Of a DNA stretch of 64,000 nt, positions 1-8,476 are shown piece by piece. Made by a program: the position numbers and the translations under genes. Source of the DNA: Dysgonomonas sp. PH5-45. GTDB taxonomy: Bacteria > Bacteroidota > Bacteroidia > Bacteroidales > Dysgonomonadaceae. Where the stretch lies: positions 17,704 through 81,703 of the forward strand of contig NZ_JARXWE010000009.1 of the NCBI RefSeq assembly GCF_029893235.1, read 5' to 3'. Position 1 is the stretch's first letter. Every line of letters starts with the position of its first letter. The notes beneath the pieces were generated by a model. The model ran no database searches. It was not told the DNA's origin and saw only the letters and a program-made list of their open reading frames with translations.

Positions 1-29
1 ATTATGCTGTTTACCCATTTCATTCATCA

Positions 30-260
30 ATGCTTAGAATTACCTGTGAGTTAATCCCATGTAAAAGAGAAGACCTGAAATTAAACGATACAGCGTTTTG
101 TACTATATCTGAACTTCCTCAAATTGATGACCTAAATTGCTATTGTAAAATAATGGAAGAAGACAAATTCGTATATGTTGATCATGGAGATTTTGTTCGA
201 GAATCAAATGCGGATCCTTCTCAATTTAATTGGTGGAAAGTACAACCTCTAAACAAATGA
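30..260 (+). CDS. Hypothetical protein, possibly 5'-partial
   Basis: This encodes a 76-residue acidic protein that I do not recognise. The frame stays open to the left edge of the window (from base 3), so the ATG at 30 may be internal and the gene partial. It ends four bases before the next ATG and opens a run of close or overlapping genes leading into the DNA polymerase, so it probably belongs to the replication operon. No membrane segment or signal peptide is visible. Confidence 0.55.
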   Translation: MLRITCELIPCKREDLKLNDTAFCTISELPQIDDLNCYCKIMEEDKFVYVDHGDFVRESNADPSQFNWWKVQPLNK

Positions 261-263
261 TCT

Positions 264-446
264 ATGGAAATAAAACAATTTTGGCTAATAATAGCCCCCA
301 ACGATTTTAGAATAGAAGTTCCTTATGGTAGAGTTGTTATCCAAGACAATGGAAACTCAATAATATACATGGAGGGCACTGACAAAATATCGGCTGTTGT
401 TCCTCCTACACATCTTATTGTACTAAATCCCATTATACTACCATGA
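264..446 (+). CDS. Small hypothetical protein upstream of polymerase
   Basis: This encodes a 60-residue protein with alternating hydrophobic and polar stretches, which suggests a small beta-rich fold. I recognise no family. Its stop overlaps the start of the DNA polymerase gene (ATGA), which suggests translational coupling. The position and spacing are the main support for it being a real gene. Confidence 0.55.
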   Translation: MEIKQFWLIIAPNDFRIEVPYGRVVIQDNGNSIIYMEGTDKISAVVPPTHLIVLNPIILP

Positions 447-2386
447 GAACATTATCAATAGATATAGAGACATATAGTTCGGAGGATTTAACGAAATCGG
501 GAGTTTACAGATATGCTGAAGCTCCCGATTTTGCTATTCTCTTATTCGGATTTGCTTATGATGATGACCCTGTAGCAGTTATTGACCTTGCACAAGAAGA
601 AGAGTTGCCGGATGGAATATTAGAAGCCTTAATGGACTCAACTATTCTCAAGACAGCATGGAATGCAGCATTCGAAATAACTTGTATATCCTCTTACTTC
701 AACTTGGATCTTGATGTTACTCAGTGGGAATGCTCTATGGTCAAATCGGCTATGCTCGGTTTACCTCTTTCCTTAGATATGGCATCCAAAGTATTACAGT
801 TGCCCGAAGAGAAAATGAAAGCTGGTAAAGCTTTGATCCGTTATTTTTCAGTTCCCTGTAAGCCTACAAAAGTAAATCAGGGAAGAACTCGTAATCTACC
901 CCACCATGACGTAGACAAATGGAATCTATATAAGGAGTACAATGGTATGGACGTAGAGGTAGAACGTGCCATAAGACGGAAAATAGCATTTTTCGACATA
1001 CCGGAAAAAGAAAGACAATTATGGTATTTAGACCAGAAAATCAATAAAAGAGGAGTCGCATTAGACCTATCATTTGTCGAATCAGCTCTATACATCAATG
1101 ATATTTGTACCGATGAATTATTAGCTGAAGCAAAAGATATAACGGGTCTGGATAACCCCAATAGTGCTGCCCAACTTAAATCATGGTTATCAGAAGAGAT
1201 GTCAGAGGAGATAACATCTTTGAAGAAAAATGATATACCTGATATGATTGATCGAGCTGATGATAAAAAAGTCAAACGCTTGTTAGAACTTCGGCAACAA
1301 CTATCCAAAACCTCTATCAAGAAATACATAGCCATGCTAAATTCAGTGTGCAAAGACGGCAGGATAAGAGGTCTTACGCAATTCTATGGAGCCAATAGAA
1401 CTGGACGGTTTGCAGGGCGTATAGTACAGCTCCAGAATCTAGTTCGAAATCTACTAAAGGATTTAGAGTTAGCCCGTGAATTGGTGTATAATAAAGAATA
1501 TGATATACTTAAACTAACGTTTGGTAATATTTCCGATGTGCTATCTCAGCTAATACGTACTGCTTTCATAGCTTCTAATGGTCATAGACTATATGTAGCT
1601 GACTTTAGTGCCATCGAAGCACGTGTGTTAGCTTGGTGGGCGAAAGAAAGATGGAGATTGGACGTATTCAAAACTCATGGAATGATATACGAAGCATCTG
1701 CATCTGCTATGTTTGGTGTACCACTGGAAAAAGTAACAAAAGATCTCAGGGGTAGAGGAAAGGTTGCAGAACTAGCACTTGGCTATCAAGGTGCTGTGGG
1801 AGCCTTAAAAGCTATGGATATCAAAAAGGAACTGATAGAAGAAGAGATGCCGGGAATAGTAAAAGCTTGGCGAAAATCCAATAAGAATATAGTTCAACTT
1901 TGGTATACCGTAGAAAAGGCCGTAATATTAACAATAAAAGAAGGTAAACCTAACACAGTTAACGGAGTAACCTTTTATATGCGCAAAGGGATACTATTCG
2001 CTAAACTACCATCAGGCCGTTCTCTAGCATATCCACAACCCAGAGTTATTCAAAAACAGACAGCTTTCGGAACAAAAGAATCAATACAGTACAAAGGTCT
2101 CGATGATAAAAACAAGTGGGGTGATATTGATTCTTACGGAGGAAAATTTGTCGAAAACATTACTCAGGCTATTGCGAGAGACTGCTTATGCGAATCTATG
2201 CTCAGGCTGGAAGAAGCCAACTATCCGCTTGTTTTTCATGTACATGACGAAGGTATCGGAGACATAATTGAAGGCTTTGGAAGCATAGGAGAAATGTGTG
2301 AAATAATGAGTCGTCCAATGCCGTGGGCTCCAGATCTGCCCCTAAACGCAGAAGGCTACGTTACCGACTTCTACAAAAAAGATTAA
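443..2386 (+). CDS. Phage family-A DNA polymerase with 3'-5' exonuclease domain
   Basis: This 647-residue protein probably carries out phage DNA replication. The N-terminus has a DnaQ-like exonuclease motif (DIETYS, residues 7-12). The C-terminal half has the family-A polymerase signatures: motif A (DFSAIEARVLAW, about residue 388), a motif B helix (RGRGKVAELALGYQG, about 435) and motif C (HVHDEG, about 598). The domain order matches polymerase-exonuclease proteins of Bacteroidales phages. There is no 5'-3' exonuclease domain. It overlaps the preceding small gene by four bases and is followed at once by the PAPS-reductase-like gene. The assignment is secure at family level. Confidence 0.95.
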   Translation: MRTLSIDIETYSSEDLTKSGVYRYAEAPDFAILLFGFAYDDDPVAVIDLAQEEELPDGILEALMDSTILKTAWNAAFEITCISSYFNLDLDVTQWECSMVKSAMLGLPLSLDMASKVLQLPEEKMKAGKALIRYFSVPCKPTKVNQGRTRNLPHHDVDKWNLYKEYNGMDVEVERAIRRKIAFFDIPEKERQLWYLDQKINKRGVALDLSFVESALYINDICTDELLAEAKDITGLDNPNSAAQLKSWLSEEMSEEITSLKKNDIPDMIDRADDKKVKRLLELRQQLSKTSIKKYIAMLNSVCKDGRIRGLTQFYGANRTGRFAGRIVQLQNLVRNLLKDLELARELVYNKEYDILKLTFGNISDVLSQLIRTAFIASNGHRLYVADFSAIEARVLAWWAKERWRLDVFKTHGMIYEASASAMFGVPLEKVTKDLRGRGKVAELALGYQGAVGALKAMDIKKELIEEEMPGIVKAWRKSNKNIVQLWYTVEKAVILTIKEGKPNTVNGVTFYMRKGILFAKLPSGRSLAYPQPRVIQKQTAFGTKESIQYKGLDDKNKWGDIDSYGGKFVENITQAIARDCLCESMLRLEEANYPLVFHVHDEGIGDIIEGFGSIGEMCEIMSRPMPWAPDLPLNAEGYVTDFYKKD

Positions 2387-2388
2387 TA

Positions 2389-3258
2389 ATGGATAAAGAT
2401 ATTATTGCATGGTGGTCTGGTGGTGCTAGCTCTGCTGTCGCTTGTAAACTAGCGATTGATCTTTTCGGAGCTAATAGAGTCAGAGTAATCTTTCAAGATA
2501 CAAGGAACGAGGATGACGATACATACCGCTTTTTGAAAGATTGTGAAAAATGGTATGGCATTAAAATCGAAATTATATCGAGCAAAGAATTTAACTCAAT
2601 TGAGGAAGTCTGGTATAAATATCTTTCACTCAGTGTTGCTGGAGGCGCAATTTGCTCAACCAAGTTAAAGAGGGAAGTTAGAGAACAATGGGAAAAAGAA
2701 AATACTTGGGCACATCAAGTGTTCGGGTACGATATGAAAGAAGCAATAAAAAGAGCCGTTCCCATGACTTTAAATAATCCTAAACTTAACGCTATTTATC
2801 CATTGTTGTTGTATGGATACTTCAAAAAAGATTGTATTAAAATATTAGATAACGCTGGAATTAAAGTACCGGAGCCCTATATAAAAGGCTATGAAAATAA
2901 TAACTGTGATAAAACAGGTTGTACTCGTGGTGGAATTGGTTATTGGCAAAAAAGAAAAAGAGAAGAATACAATAAGTTCTATAAGATGGCAATGAGAGAA
3001 CATGAACTTACGAATCTCAAAGGCGAACCGGTTACCATTTGTAAAGACCAGAGCAATGAAGCTAAGAAGAAAGGTGGATATGTTCCTGTGTTCTTATTAC
3101 CACACCCGGACTATCCGGAAGTAAAAGATATATCAATGTTCAAAGGTCGAGAGCCTGAACCATTAGTAGAATGCAATGGGTTTTGTGGACTTGACGACAT
3201 GGATGTGTATTTAGAGAAAAAAAAGAGATTAAACAATAATAATGAATTCAACTTTTGA
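2389..3258 (+). CDS. PAPS reductase / adenine nucleotide alpha-hydrolase-like protein
   Basis: This is a 289-residue protein of the PP-loop ATP pyrophosphatase superfamily. The nucleotide loop is seen as WWSGGASSAVA near residues 8-18, and conserved cysteines occur in ICSTKLKRE and in a CDKTGCTRGG stretch that may bind a metal or Fe-S cluster. Phage members of the family are usually called phosphoadenosine phosphosulfate reductases, but their substrates are mostly unknown; some relatives act in sulfur transfer to DNA or tRNA. The ATG at 2389, two bases after the polymerase stop, is preferred over an upstream in-frame ATG at 2323 inside the polymerase gene. It overlaps the following methylase gene by 17 bases. 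Confidence 0.8.
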   Translation: MDKDIIAWWSGGASSAVACKLAIDLFGANRVRVIFQDTRNEDDDTYRFLKDCEKWYGIKIEIISSKEFNSIEEVWYKYLSLSVAGGAICSTKLKREVREQWEKENTWAHQVFGYDMKEAIKRAVPMTLNNPKLNAIYPLLLYGYFKKDCIKILDNAGIKVPEPYIKGYENNNCDKTGCTRGGIGYWQKRKREEYNKFYKMAMREHELTNLKGEPVTICKDQSNEAKKKGGYVPVFLLPHPDYPEVKDISMFKGREPEPLVECNGFCGLDDMDVYLEKKKRLNNNNEFNF

Positions 3259-3739
3259 AAGAAACGGAGAGAAAAGCACTGTCGAATGGTACACTCCTCC
3301 CTACATAATAGAAGCTTTAGGTGGGTGGTGGTCCTTTGATCTTGATCCTGCATCCCCAGAGAATATAATCACAGAAACAGCTTGTAAATACTATACTAAA
3401 AGAGACAATGGTCTTACCCAATCATGGCATGGTCGTATATTCCTTAATCCTCCTTACGAGAATCCTTTGATTGGGCAATTTATGCAAAAATTATCTGAGC
3501 ATGGGAATGGAATTGCTTTAGTATATAATCGTACAGATTCCAAATGGTGCCAAGAGTATGTCTTAAAAAGAGCTGATGCAATATTATTTCTGAGTAAACG
3601 AATAAAATTCATAAAACCGGACGGTTCTATGGGAAACAGCCCTGGTGCTGGATCTATTTTAATAGCGTATGGTCAAGAAAACGTAAAATACTTAGAGAAT
3701 TGTGGGCTTGAAGGCTGTATTTTATACCCTAAAAACTAA
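3242..3739 (+). CDS. Phage DNA N-6-adenine methyltransferase (Dam-like)
   Basis: This 165-residue protein matches the short phage Dam family (DNA N-6-adenine-methyltransferase). Visible signatures are WYTPPYIIEALG at the N-terminus, FDLDPASP (about residues 32-39) and the catalytic NPPY motif (about 70-73). It would methylate adenine in phage DNA, perhaps to evade host restriction or mark the genome. The start lies inside the end of the upstream gene, so translation is probably coupled. It begins a run of modification genes that continues to 5,892. Confidence 0.88.
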   Translation: MNSTFERNGEKSTVEWYTPPYIIEALGGWWSFDLDPASPENIITETACKYYTKRDNGLTQSWHGRIFLNPPYENPLIGQFMQKLSEHGNGIALVYNRTDSKWCQEYVLKRADAILFLSKRIKFIKPDGSMGNSPGAGSILIAYGQENVKYLENCGLEGCILYPKN

Positions 3740-3767
3740 ACATTAATCAAGCAACATTAAAAGAATT

Positions 3768-4052
3768 ATGAAAAATCAATCACCTAAAATAGATCAATTT
3801 AAAGGCATAACATCTGAAATGTCGGATTTGTACGAACGCAAGAATGCCGATTATGGAGACAGCTTTGGAAAATCTTTCAAAGAGTATGGTGAAGCGATGC
3901 CTTGTATTCGCTTAGAAGACAAGTTAAATCGTCTGAAATCCCTAACTATCCGAAAACAATCGGCACAGGTAAATACCGAAAGTGTTGAAGATACTCTTAT
4001 GGATATCGCCAATTATGCTGTAATGTCTATCATCGAGTTACGAAACCGATGA
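3768..4052 (+). CDS. Nmad1/DUF1599-like nucleotide modification-associated protein
   Basis: This encodes a 94-residue helical protein. The pattern KNADYGDSFGKSFKEYGE, then RLEDKLNRL, then ESVEDTLMDIANYAVMS, resembles the DUF1599 / nucleotide modification-associated domain 1 family, which is found next to phage DNA-modifying enzymes. Its biochemical role is not known to me. Its stop overlaps the next methylase start (ATGA), tying it to the modification cassette. Confidence 0.75.
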   Translation: MKNQSPKIDQFKGITSEMSDLYERKNADYGDSFGKSFKEYGEAMPCIRLEDKLNRLKSLTIRKQSAQVNTESVEDTLMDIANYAVMSIIELRNR

Positions 4053-4789
4053 TATCTAATTTCAAAGCTGAGACATTCGGATGCGTAACACTTATAGAAG
4101 GCGATTGTTATGAAATTATGGATACTTTTTATCCTTTTCAATTTGATCTGGCAATACCGGATGTAGATTATGGGTTGGATGTTACCAAAATGCCGTTTAC
4201 AAAGAGAACGGTGATGCCTGTAAAGCAGAAAAATGGCAAATCACTCAATGTAAGAAAATCAGAATACAAGCAGAAAGACTGGGACCTAAAAACTCCTGGT
4301 CTTTCTTATTTTGAGAAACTATTCGATGTGTCAGTACATCAGATTATATGGGGCATTGATTATCTGAATATTCCCAACATTGGAAATGGAAGAATTAAAT
4401 GGGATAAATGCGTTCCCGAGAAATTAAGTTTTAAAGGTTTTGAAAGAGCCTATTGTAGCTTACTGGATTCTGAGATTGATATAAAACTACTATGGAGCGG
4501 ATTCAGGCAAGCAAAAAGCTTAGAAGAACCAACAATACAACAAGGGAATAAGAAGTTGAATGAAAAACGGATTCACCCTACACAAAAACCAGTGCTTCTA
4601 TATAAACGCTTATTGCTAGACTACGCCAAACCCGGATGGAAAATATTAGACACTCACGGAGGAAGCATGAGTCTGGCAATTGCCTGTTTCGACTTAGGAT
4701 ATGAGGTCGTAATTATAGAAAAAGACTCCGATTATTTTACCGATGGTCGGGATAGATTAATAAAACATATAACGGATAAGAAAATATGA
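4049..4789 (+). CDS. Site-specific DNA methyltransferase (N4/N6 type) with altered catalytic motif
   Basis: This 246-residue protein is a beta-class-like DNA amino-methyltransferase. It has a GDCYEIMD start motif, the HPTQKP box, and a C-terminal AdoMet motif region (ILDTHGGSMSLAIAC with YEVVIIEKD). The usual catalytic DPPY appears as DVDY (residues 38-41), where both prolines are replaced. That could reduce or change activity, or be a subfamily variant. The gene overlaps its neighbours on both sides by four bases. Confidence 0.85.
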   Translation: MISNFKAETFGCVTLIEGDCYEIMDTFYPFQFDLAIPDVDYGLDVTKMPFTKRTVMPVKQKNGKSLNVRKSEYKQKDWDLKTPGLSYFEKLFDVSVHQIIWGIDYLNIPNIGNGRIKWDKCVPEKLSFKGFERAYCSLLDSEIDIKLLWSGFRQAKSLEEPTIQQGNKKLNEKRIHPTQKPVLLYKRLLLDYAKPGWKILDTHGGSMSLAIACFDLGYEVVIIEKDSDYFTDGRDRLIKHITDKKI

Positions 4790-5892
4790 ATCATGCATCT
4801 CTTTTTAGCGGTATAGGTGGTTTTGATCTTGCAGCTGAATGGATGGGATGGCATAATGTGTTCCACTCCGAAGTAGATCCTTTCTGCAATAAAATATTAA
4901 AATATCATTTTCCAAACTCTATATCTTATGGTAACATTAAAGAAACAGACTTCACCCCACACAAGGGGGGGGTGGACATACTTACCGGTGGATTCCCCTG
5001 TCAACCATTCTCATCAGCAGGATTACGCAATGGAACAGACGATTCCCGATACCTTTGGCCTGAAATGTTCAGAGCAATTAGAGAAATTCGCCCCCGATGG
5101 GTCATTGCGGAAAATGTTCGTGGATTACTTAGTTGGAATGGAGGGTTGGTTCTCGACACGGTGTGCACTGATTTGGAAAATGAGGATTACGAAGTCTGGC
5201 CGTTCTTACTGCCAGCTTGCGGTGTCAACGCTCCGCACCAAAGATACCGTATCTGGATTATTGCCTACTGTTCGAACAACGATGACTGGGGGAATACATC
5301 CGAACAGGCTAAAAGACAAAAACAACAATTCAGAAACCGCTTTGAGCAAGGTATTGCTTCCAACACCTACAGCGCAGGATTTCAAACGCAGAGGGCCGAA
5401 CAGCAAGCAACAAGGACTCCCGGAGATATTATACAATATGAAATTACTCCCAACACCGCTTGCGAACAATCATCGAAACGGGAGAACATCGATTACCCCG
5501 AGTATACTACAAAAGTTGAACCAAGGTTGGACTGTAGAGCTTCACGATCTTGCAACGTTGAGCCTACTTCCGACCCCGACCAACTCAATGGCAACATATC
5601 CAGATTTCATCCAAGCGAAGTATCACAGTTCCAAACGCCCGGAATATGGAAAAATAATTGGAAAAACTTTCCAACTCAACCCCCTGTTTGTAGCAGAGAT
5701 GATGGGCTTTCCGGTAGGATGGACACTAACGCCCTTCTTGATGGACGAAAACCCCGAAACCCTTGGCAACCGTGGAATAAATGGAGGCAAGAATCTGTAA
5801 AGTCGTTTGGTAATGCCGTTGTTCCTCAAATACCCTATATGATTTTTAAGACCATAGCTGATTTTGAAAGAACTTTAAAATTGTTTGAATAA
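4786..5892 (+). CDS. C5-cytosine DNA methyltransferase
   Basis: This 368-residue protein carries classic C5 methylase motifs: FSGIGGFDLA (residues 7-16), the catalytic PCQP (Cys72), ENV (109-111), QRYR (152-155) and FGNAVVPQ (341-348). The region between about residues 160 and 300, where the target-recognition domain should lie, is rich in Asn, Gln, Ser, Thr and Arg with few hydrophobic residues. A second long frame (4928-5800) is nested over this part. A run of eight G (4965-4972) lies just before the catalytic motif. It would methylate cytosine in phage DNA. Confidence 0.9.
   Translation: MNHASLFSGIGGFDLAAEWMGWHNVFHSEVDPFCNKILKYHFPNSISYGNIKETDFTPHKGGVDILTGGFPCQPFSSAGLRNGTDDSRYLWPEMFRAIREIRPRWVIAENVRGLLSWNGGLVLDTVCTDLENEDYEVWPFLLPACGVNAPHQRYRIWIIAYCSNNDDWGNTSEQAKRQKQQFRNRFEQGIASNTYSAGFQTQRAEQQATRTPGDIIQYEITPNTACEQSSKRENIDYPEYTTKVEPRLDCRASRSCNVEPTSDPDQLNGNISRFHPSEVSQFQTPGIWKNNWKNFPTQPPVCSRDDGLSGRMDTNALLDGRKPRNPWQPWNKWRQESVKSFGNAVVPQIPYMIFKTIADFERTLKLFE
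4928..5800 (+). CDS. Overprinted open frame inside the C5 methylase gene, unknown function
   Basis: A 290-codon frame lies wholly inside the methylase gene, shifted by +1. Its product has internal order: LLPT blocks recur near residues 111, 143, 173 and 213, and near the end there is LNPLFVAEMMGFPVGWT (250-266). From memory, proteins with LLPTPTA repeats and an LNP-F-MMGFP-W tail occur beside or within cytosine methylase genes of Bacteroidales phages, so I think this is a real coding frame. Its start is uncertain: the ATG at 4928 is possible, and expression by slippage on the G8 tract is another option. Function is unknown. Confidence 0.55.
   Translation: MVTLKKQTSPHTRGGWTYLPVDSPVNHSHQQDYAMEQTIPDTFGLKCSEQLEKFAPDGSLRKMFVDYLVGMEGWFSTRCALIWKMRITKSGRSYCQLAVSTLRTKDTVSGLLPTVRTTMTGGIHPNRLKDKNNNSETALSKVLLPTPTAQDFKRRGPNSKQQGLPEILYNMKLLPTPLANNHRNGRTSITPSILQKLNQGWTVELHDLATLSLLPTPTNSMATYPDFIQAKYHSSKRPEYGKIIGKTFQLNPLFVAEMMGFPVGWTLTPFLMDENPETLGNRGINGGKNL
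4965..4972 (+). repeat. G8 homopolymer in methylase gene
   Basis: Eight consecutive G bases occur in an AT-rich gene, just before the catalytic PCQP codons. Losing one G would switch reading from the methylase frame into the overprinted frame; gaining one G would move it to the third frame. The tract is therefore a candidate slippage or phase-variation site. Confidence 0.6.
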
Positions 5893-6071
5893 TGAAACAT
5901 CAAAATTCGGGATATCTGGTATTAACCAAATCTGGTTTATCGGGACGAACCTACCATAAAGACGAATTGATCAACGGTAAACAACCTATTTACGTAAAGT
6001 ATGAGAATAATAAAGATCTGAAATTACTCTGTGACCCTGAATCTCTCACCGTAAAAGGATTTATAGATTAA
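5892..6071 (+). CDS. Small hypothetical protein
   Basis: This encodes a 59-residue basic protein starting MKHQNSGYLVLTKSG and containing a TYHKDELINGKQPIYVK stretch, which suggests a small beta-barrel-like fold. The ATG overlaps the methylase stop by one base (TAATG), a typical coupling arrangement, and the next gene starts five bases after its stop. No family is recognised. The tight fit between two clear genes is the main evidence. Confidence 0.65.
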   Translation: MKHQNSGYLVLTKSGLSGRTYHKDELINGKQPIYVKYENNKDLKLLCDPESLTVKGFID

Positions 6072-6076
6072 TAAAT

Positions 6077-8476
6077 ATGAGTGATAAACTACAAATAAAA
6101 TATGATGGTGAATTAGATATCGCCATAGGAAGAAGCCGTAAAGAAGTCAATTGGAAAAATAAGACAGTTGATTGGTCTGCTTTCTTGAACCGGATTAAAG
6201 ATACCCATCGAACACATGAAACGTTTTCTCAATATCTGGGGATGAATAAAACCATGCAATCCGATATAAAAGATATTGGAGGTTTTGTTGGCGGATTCAT
6301 TGCCGGAGGTAGACGTAAGATAGAAAACGTCTCTCACCGACAACTCGTTACGTTGGATATTGATTTCGGAACAATGGATATTTGGGCTGATTTCAAATTA
6401 ATGGGATTCGCCGGAGCTATCTATTCAACTCATAAACATTCTCCGGATAAACCGCGTCTGCGTCTGATTGTACCTTTAGATAGAGAGGTTTCGCGTGAAG
6501 AATACGAACCAATCGCTCGTTATATTGCTAATGAGTACGATATCAACGCTTTCGATGATACAACCTTCGATGTTTGCCGGTTAATGTATTGGCCGAGTTC
6601 GCCAAAAGATGGAGATTACATCTTCGAATATTCGGATGGAGAATGGATGTCGGCAGACGATATTCTAAATTCATATACCGATTGGACGGATGCTAGTAGC
6701 TGGCCTATCAGCGAAAGAGTAGATAAAGCCGTGCATTCCGAAATCAAAAAACAGGAAATACCAACCGAGAAAAAAGGGATCGTGGGAGCTTTCTGTCGCA
6801 CTTACTCTATTAGTGAAGCCATTGATAAATTCTTAGCTGAAGAATACGAAGCTTGCGATGTAGAGAACAGATTTACCTATAAGCATGGAAGTACGGCTGC
6901 GGGGTTAGTGGTTTACGATGATCTCTTTGCCTTTTCCCATCATGGGACCGATCCTGCGAGTGGTAAGCTGTGTAATGCCTTCGATTTGGTTCGTGTACAT
7001 AAATTTGGAATAAAAGACACTGATAGTAAAGAAAATACTCCGGCTAATAAACTTCCATCTTATATCGCTATGCAGGAATTTGCAACAAAAGATGGAGAAG
7101 TTCGGAAAACCATTGCCGAAGAAAGACTGGAATCCGCAAAAGAAGATTTTGAAGATTTTACGGAAGAAGATGTTGTTGAAGTAGAAGACGATACTTGGCT
7201 AGAAAAACTGGATGTGGACTCCAAAGGTGTTACTAAAGCATCAATAACCAACTGCCGGTTGATATTCGAAAACCACAAAGCATTTAAAGGAAAATTTGCA
7301 TATAACGAATTTAGGAATACCAATGATGTTATGGGCAATCTTCCTTGGCGTAGAGTCGATAAGAGTATGAATATCTGGAACAACTTCGATAATGGGCACT
7401 TAAGCGAATGGTTCGAACGTAATTTCGATATCTCCCACGAATCAAAGCTCAAAATAGCTAAACTCAACACATTCGATATGCACAGATACCATCCGGTACG
7501 TGATTATCTGAATAGTCTGAAATGGGATGGAGTCAAAAGAGTAGAAACCGTATTTATTGATAATCTGGGTGCGGCAGATACACCATATACCAGAGCGGTC
7601 ACGCTTAAAAGTCTGGTTGCTGCGGTAGCTAGAATTTTCGAACCGGGTGTAAAATTCGATTATGTGTCAGTCCTTGTCGGAGAGCAGGGTGTCGGGAAAA
7701 GCGTCACACTTCAGAAACTAGGTAAATCCGACAAAGGGTGGTTCTCCGACAACTTTGACCTGAAAGGAACAAACCAAGATGTTGAACAGGTTCTCGGTGT
7801 ATGGATCAAAGAGATTCAGGAGCTTGCCGGATTCAGAGGTAAAGATGCGGAAAAGGTAAAATCCTTCATCAGCTCCCGACAGGACGAATGTCGGTTAGCC
7901 TTTAAAGAAGAAAAGGGCTATTTCCCTCGTCAGTGTGTATTCTTCGGAACATCTAATGATTATAACTTCCTGAATGATCCGAGTGGCAACAGACGTTTCT
8001 GGCCTATAAGGACGTATGTTCAGGAGCCAACAAAAGATTTTAGACGATTGGAAGACGAAGTAGACCAGATTTGGGCAGAAGCCGTACAAATCTATAAAAA
8101 TGGAGAATCCTTATTCCTCGACAAAAATACGGAAGCTATGGCTCGTAGAATGCAGGACGATTACCGAAGTATTGATGAATGGGAAGAACTTATAAGAGAA
8201 TACCTCGACATAGAGTGGCCCGAAAACTGGAAGGAGATGGATCTCGGCTCTCGTAAGCTATTCCTGAACGGAGATGAACTTGCACCGAAAGGGGAAGTAA
8301 AAAGAGACAAGTTCTCCGTTCTTGATATTTGGTGTGAGCGTTTCAATGGCGACATAAAAATAGCTTCGTCTGATGCAAAACGTATACGAAATGCGATGCG
8401 TAAAATTGAAGGTTGGGAGGAAAAAGTAATTAAGGTCGAAGGCAAATCTGTCAGGGGCTTTTACCGAATAAAATAA
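6077..8476 (+). CDS. VapE-type primase-helicase
   Basis: This 799-residue replication protein has two parts. Residues about 60-200 resemble the BT4734/BF3469 primase-like domain, with LVTLDID and a KPRLRLIVPL stretch. The C-terminal half is a virulence-associated-E type helicase, with Walker A GEQGVGKS (about 534-541), an acidic WIKEIQEL strand that could be Walker B, and a following SRQDECR-to-GTSN region. Together these would prime and unwind phage DNA near the polymerase. An acidic linker lies near residue 360. It is the last gene of this operon segment before a 344-base gap. Confidence 0.88.
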   Translation: MSDKLQIKYDGELDIAIGRSRKEVNWKNKTVDWSAFLNRIKDTHRTHETFSQYLGMNKTMQSDIKDIGGFVGGFIAGGRRKIENVSHRQLVTLDIDFGTMDIWADFKLMGFAGAIYSTHKHSPDKPRLRLIVPLDREVSREEYEPIARYIANEYDINAFDDTTFDVCRLMYWPSSPKDGDYIFEYSDGEWMSADDILNSYTDWTDASSWPISERVDKAVHSEIKKQEIPTEKKGIVGAFCRTYSISEAIDKFLAEEYEACDVENRFTYKHGSTAAGLVVYDDLFAFSHHGTDPASGKLCNAFDLVRVHKFGIKDTDSKENTPANKLPSYIAMQEFATKDGEVRKTIAEERLESAKEDFEDFTEEDVVEVEDDTWLEKLDVDSKGVTKASITNCRLIFENHKAFKGKFAYNEFRNTNDVMGNLPWRRVDKSMNIWNNFDNGHLSEWFERNFDISHESKLKIAKLNTFDMHRYHPVRDYLNSLKWDGVKRVETVFIDNLGAADTPYTRAVTLKSLVAAVARIFEPGVKFDYVSVLVGEQGVGKSVTLQKLGKSDKGWFSDNFDLKGTNQDVEQVLGVWIKEIQELAGFRGKDAEKVKSFISSRQDECRLAFKEEKGYFPRQCVFFGTSNDYNFLNDPSGNRRFWPIRTYVQEPTKDFRRLEDEVDQIWAEAVQIYKNGESLFLDKNTEAMARRMQDDYRSIDEWEELIREYLDIEWPENWKEMDLGSRKLFLNGDELAPKGEVKRDKFSVLDIWCERFNGDIKIASSDAKRIRNAMRKIEGWEEKVIKVEGKSVRGFYRIK

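Noticed and set aside
877..1353. Long minus-strand frame inside the DNA polymerase gene
   Set aside because: The plus strand encodes a clear polymerase there; the antisense product has no recognisable pattern.
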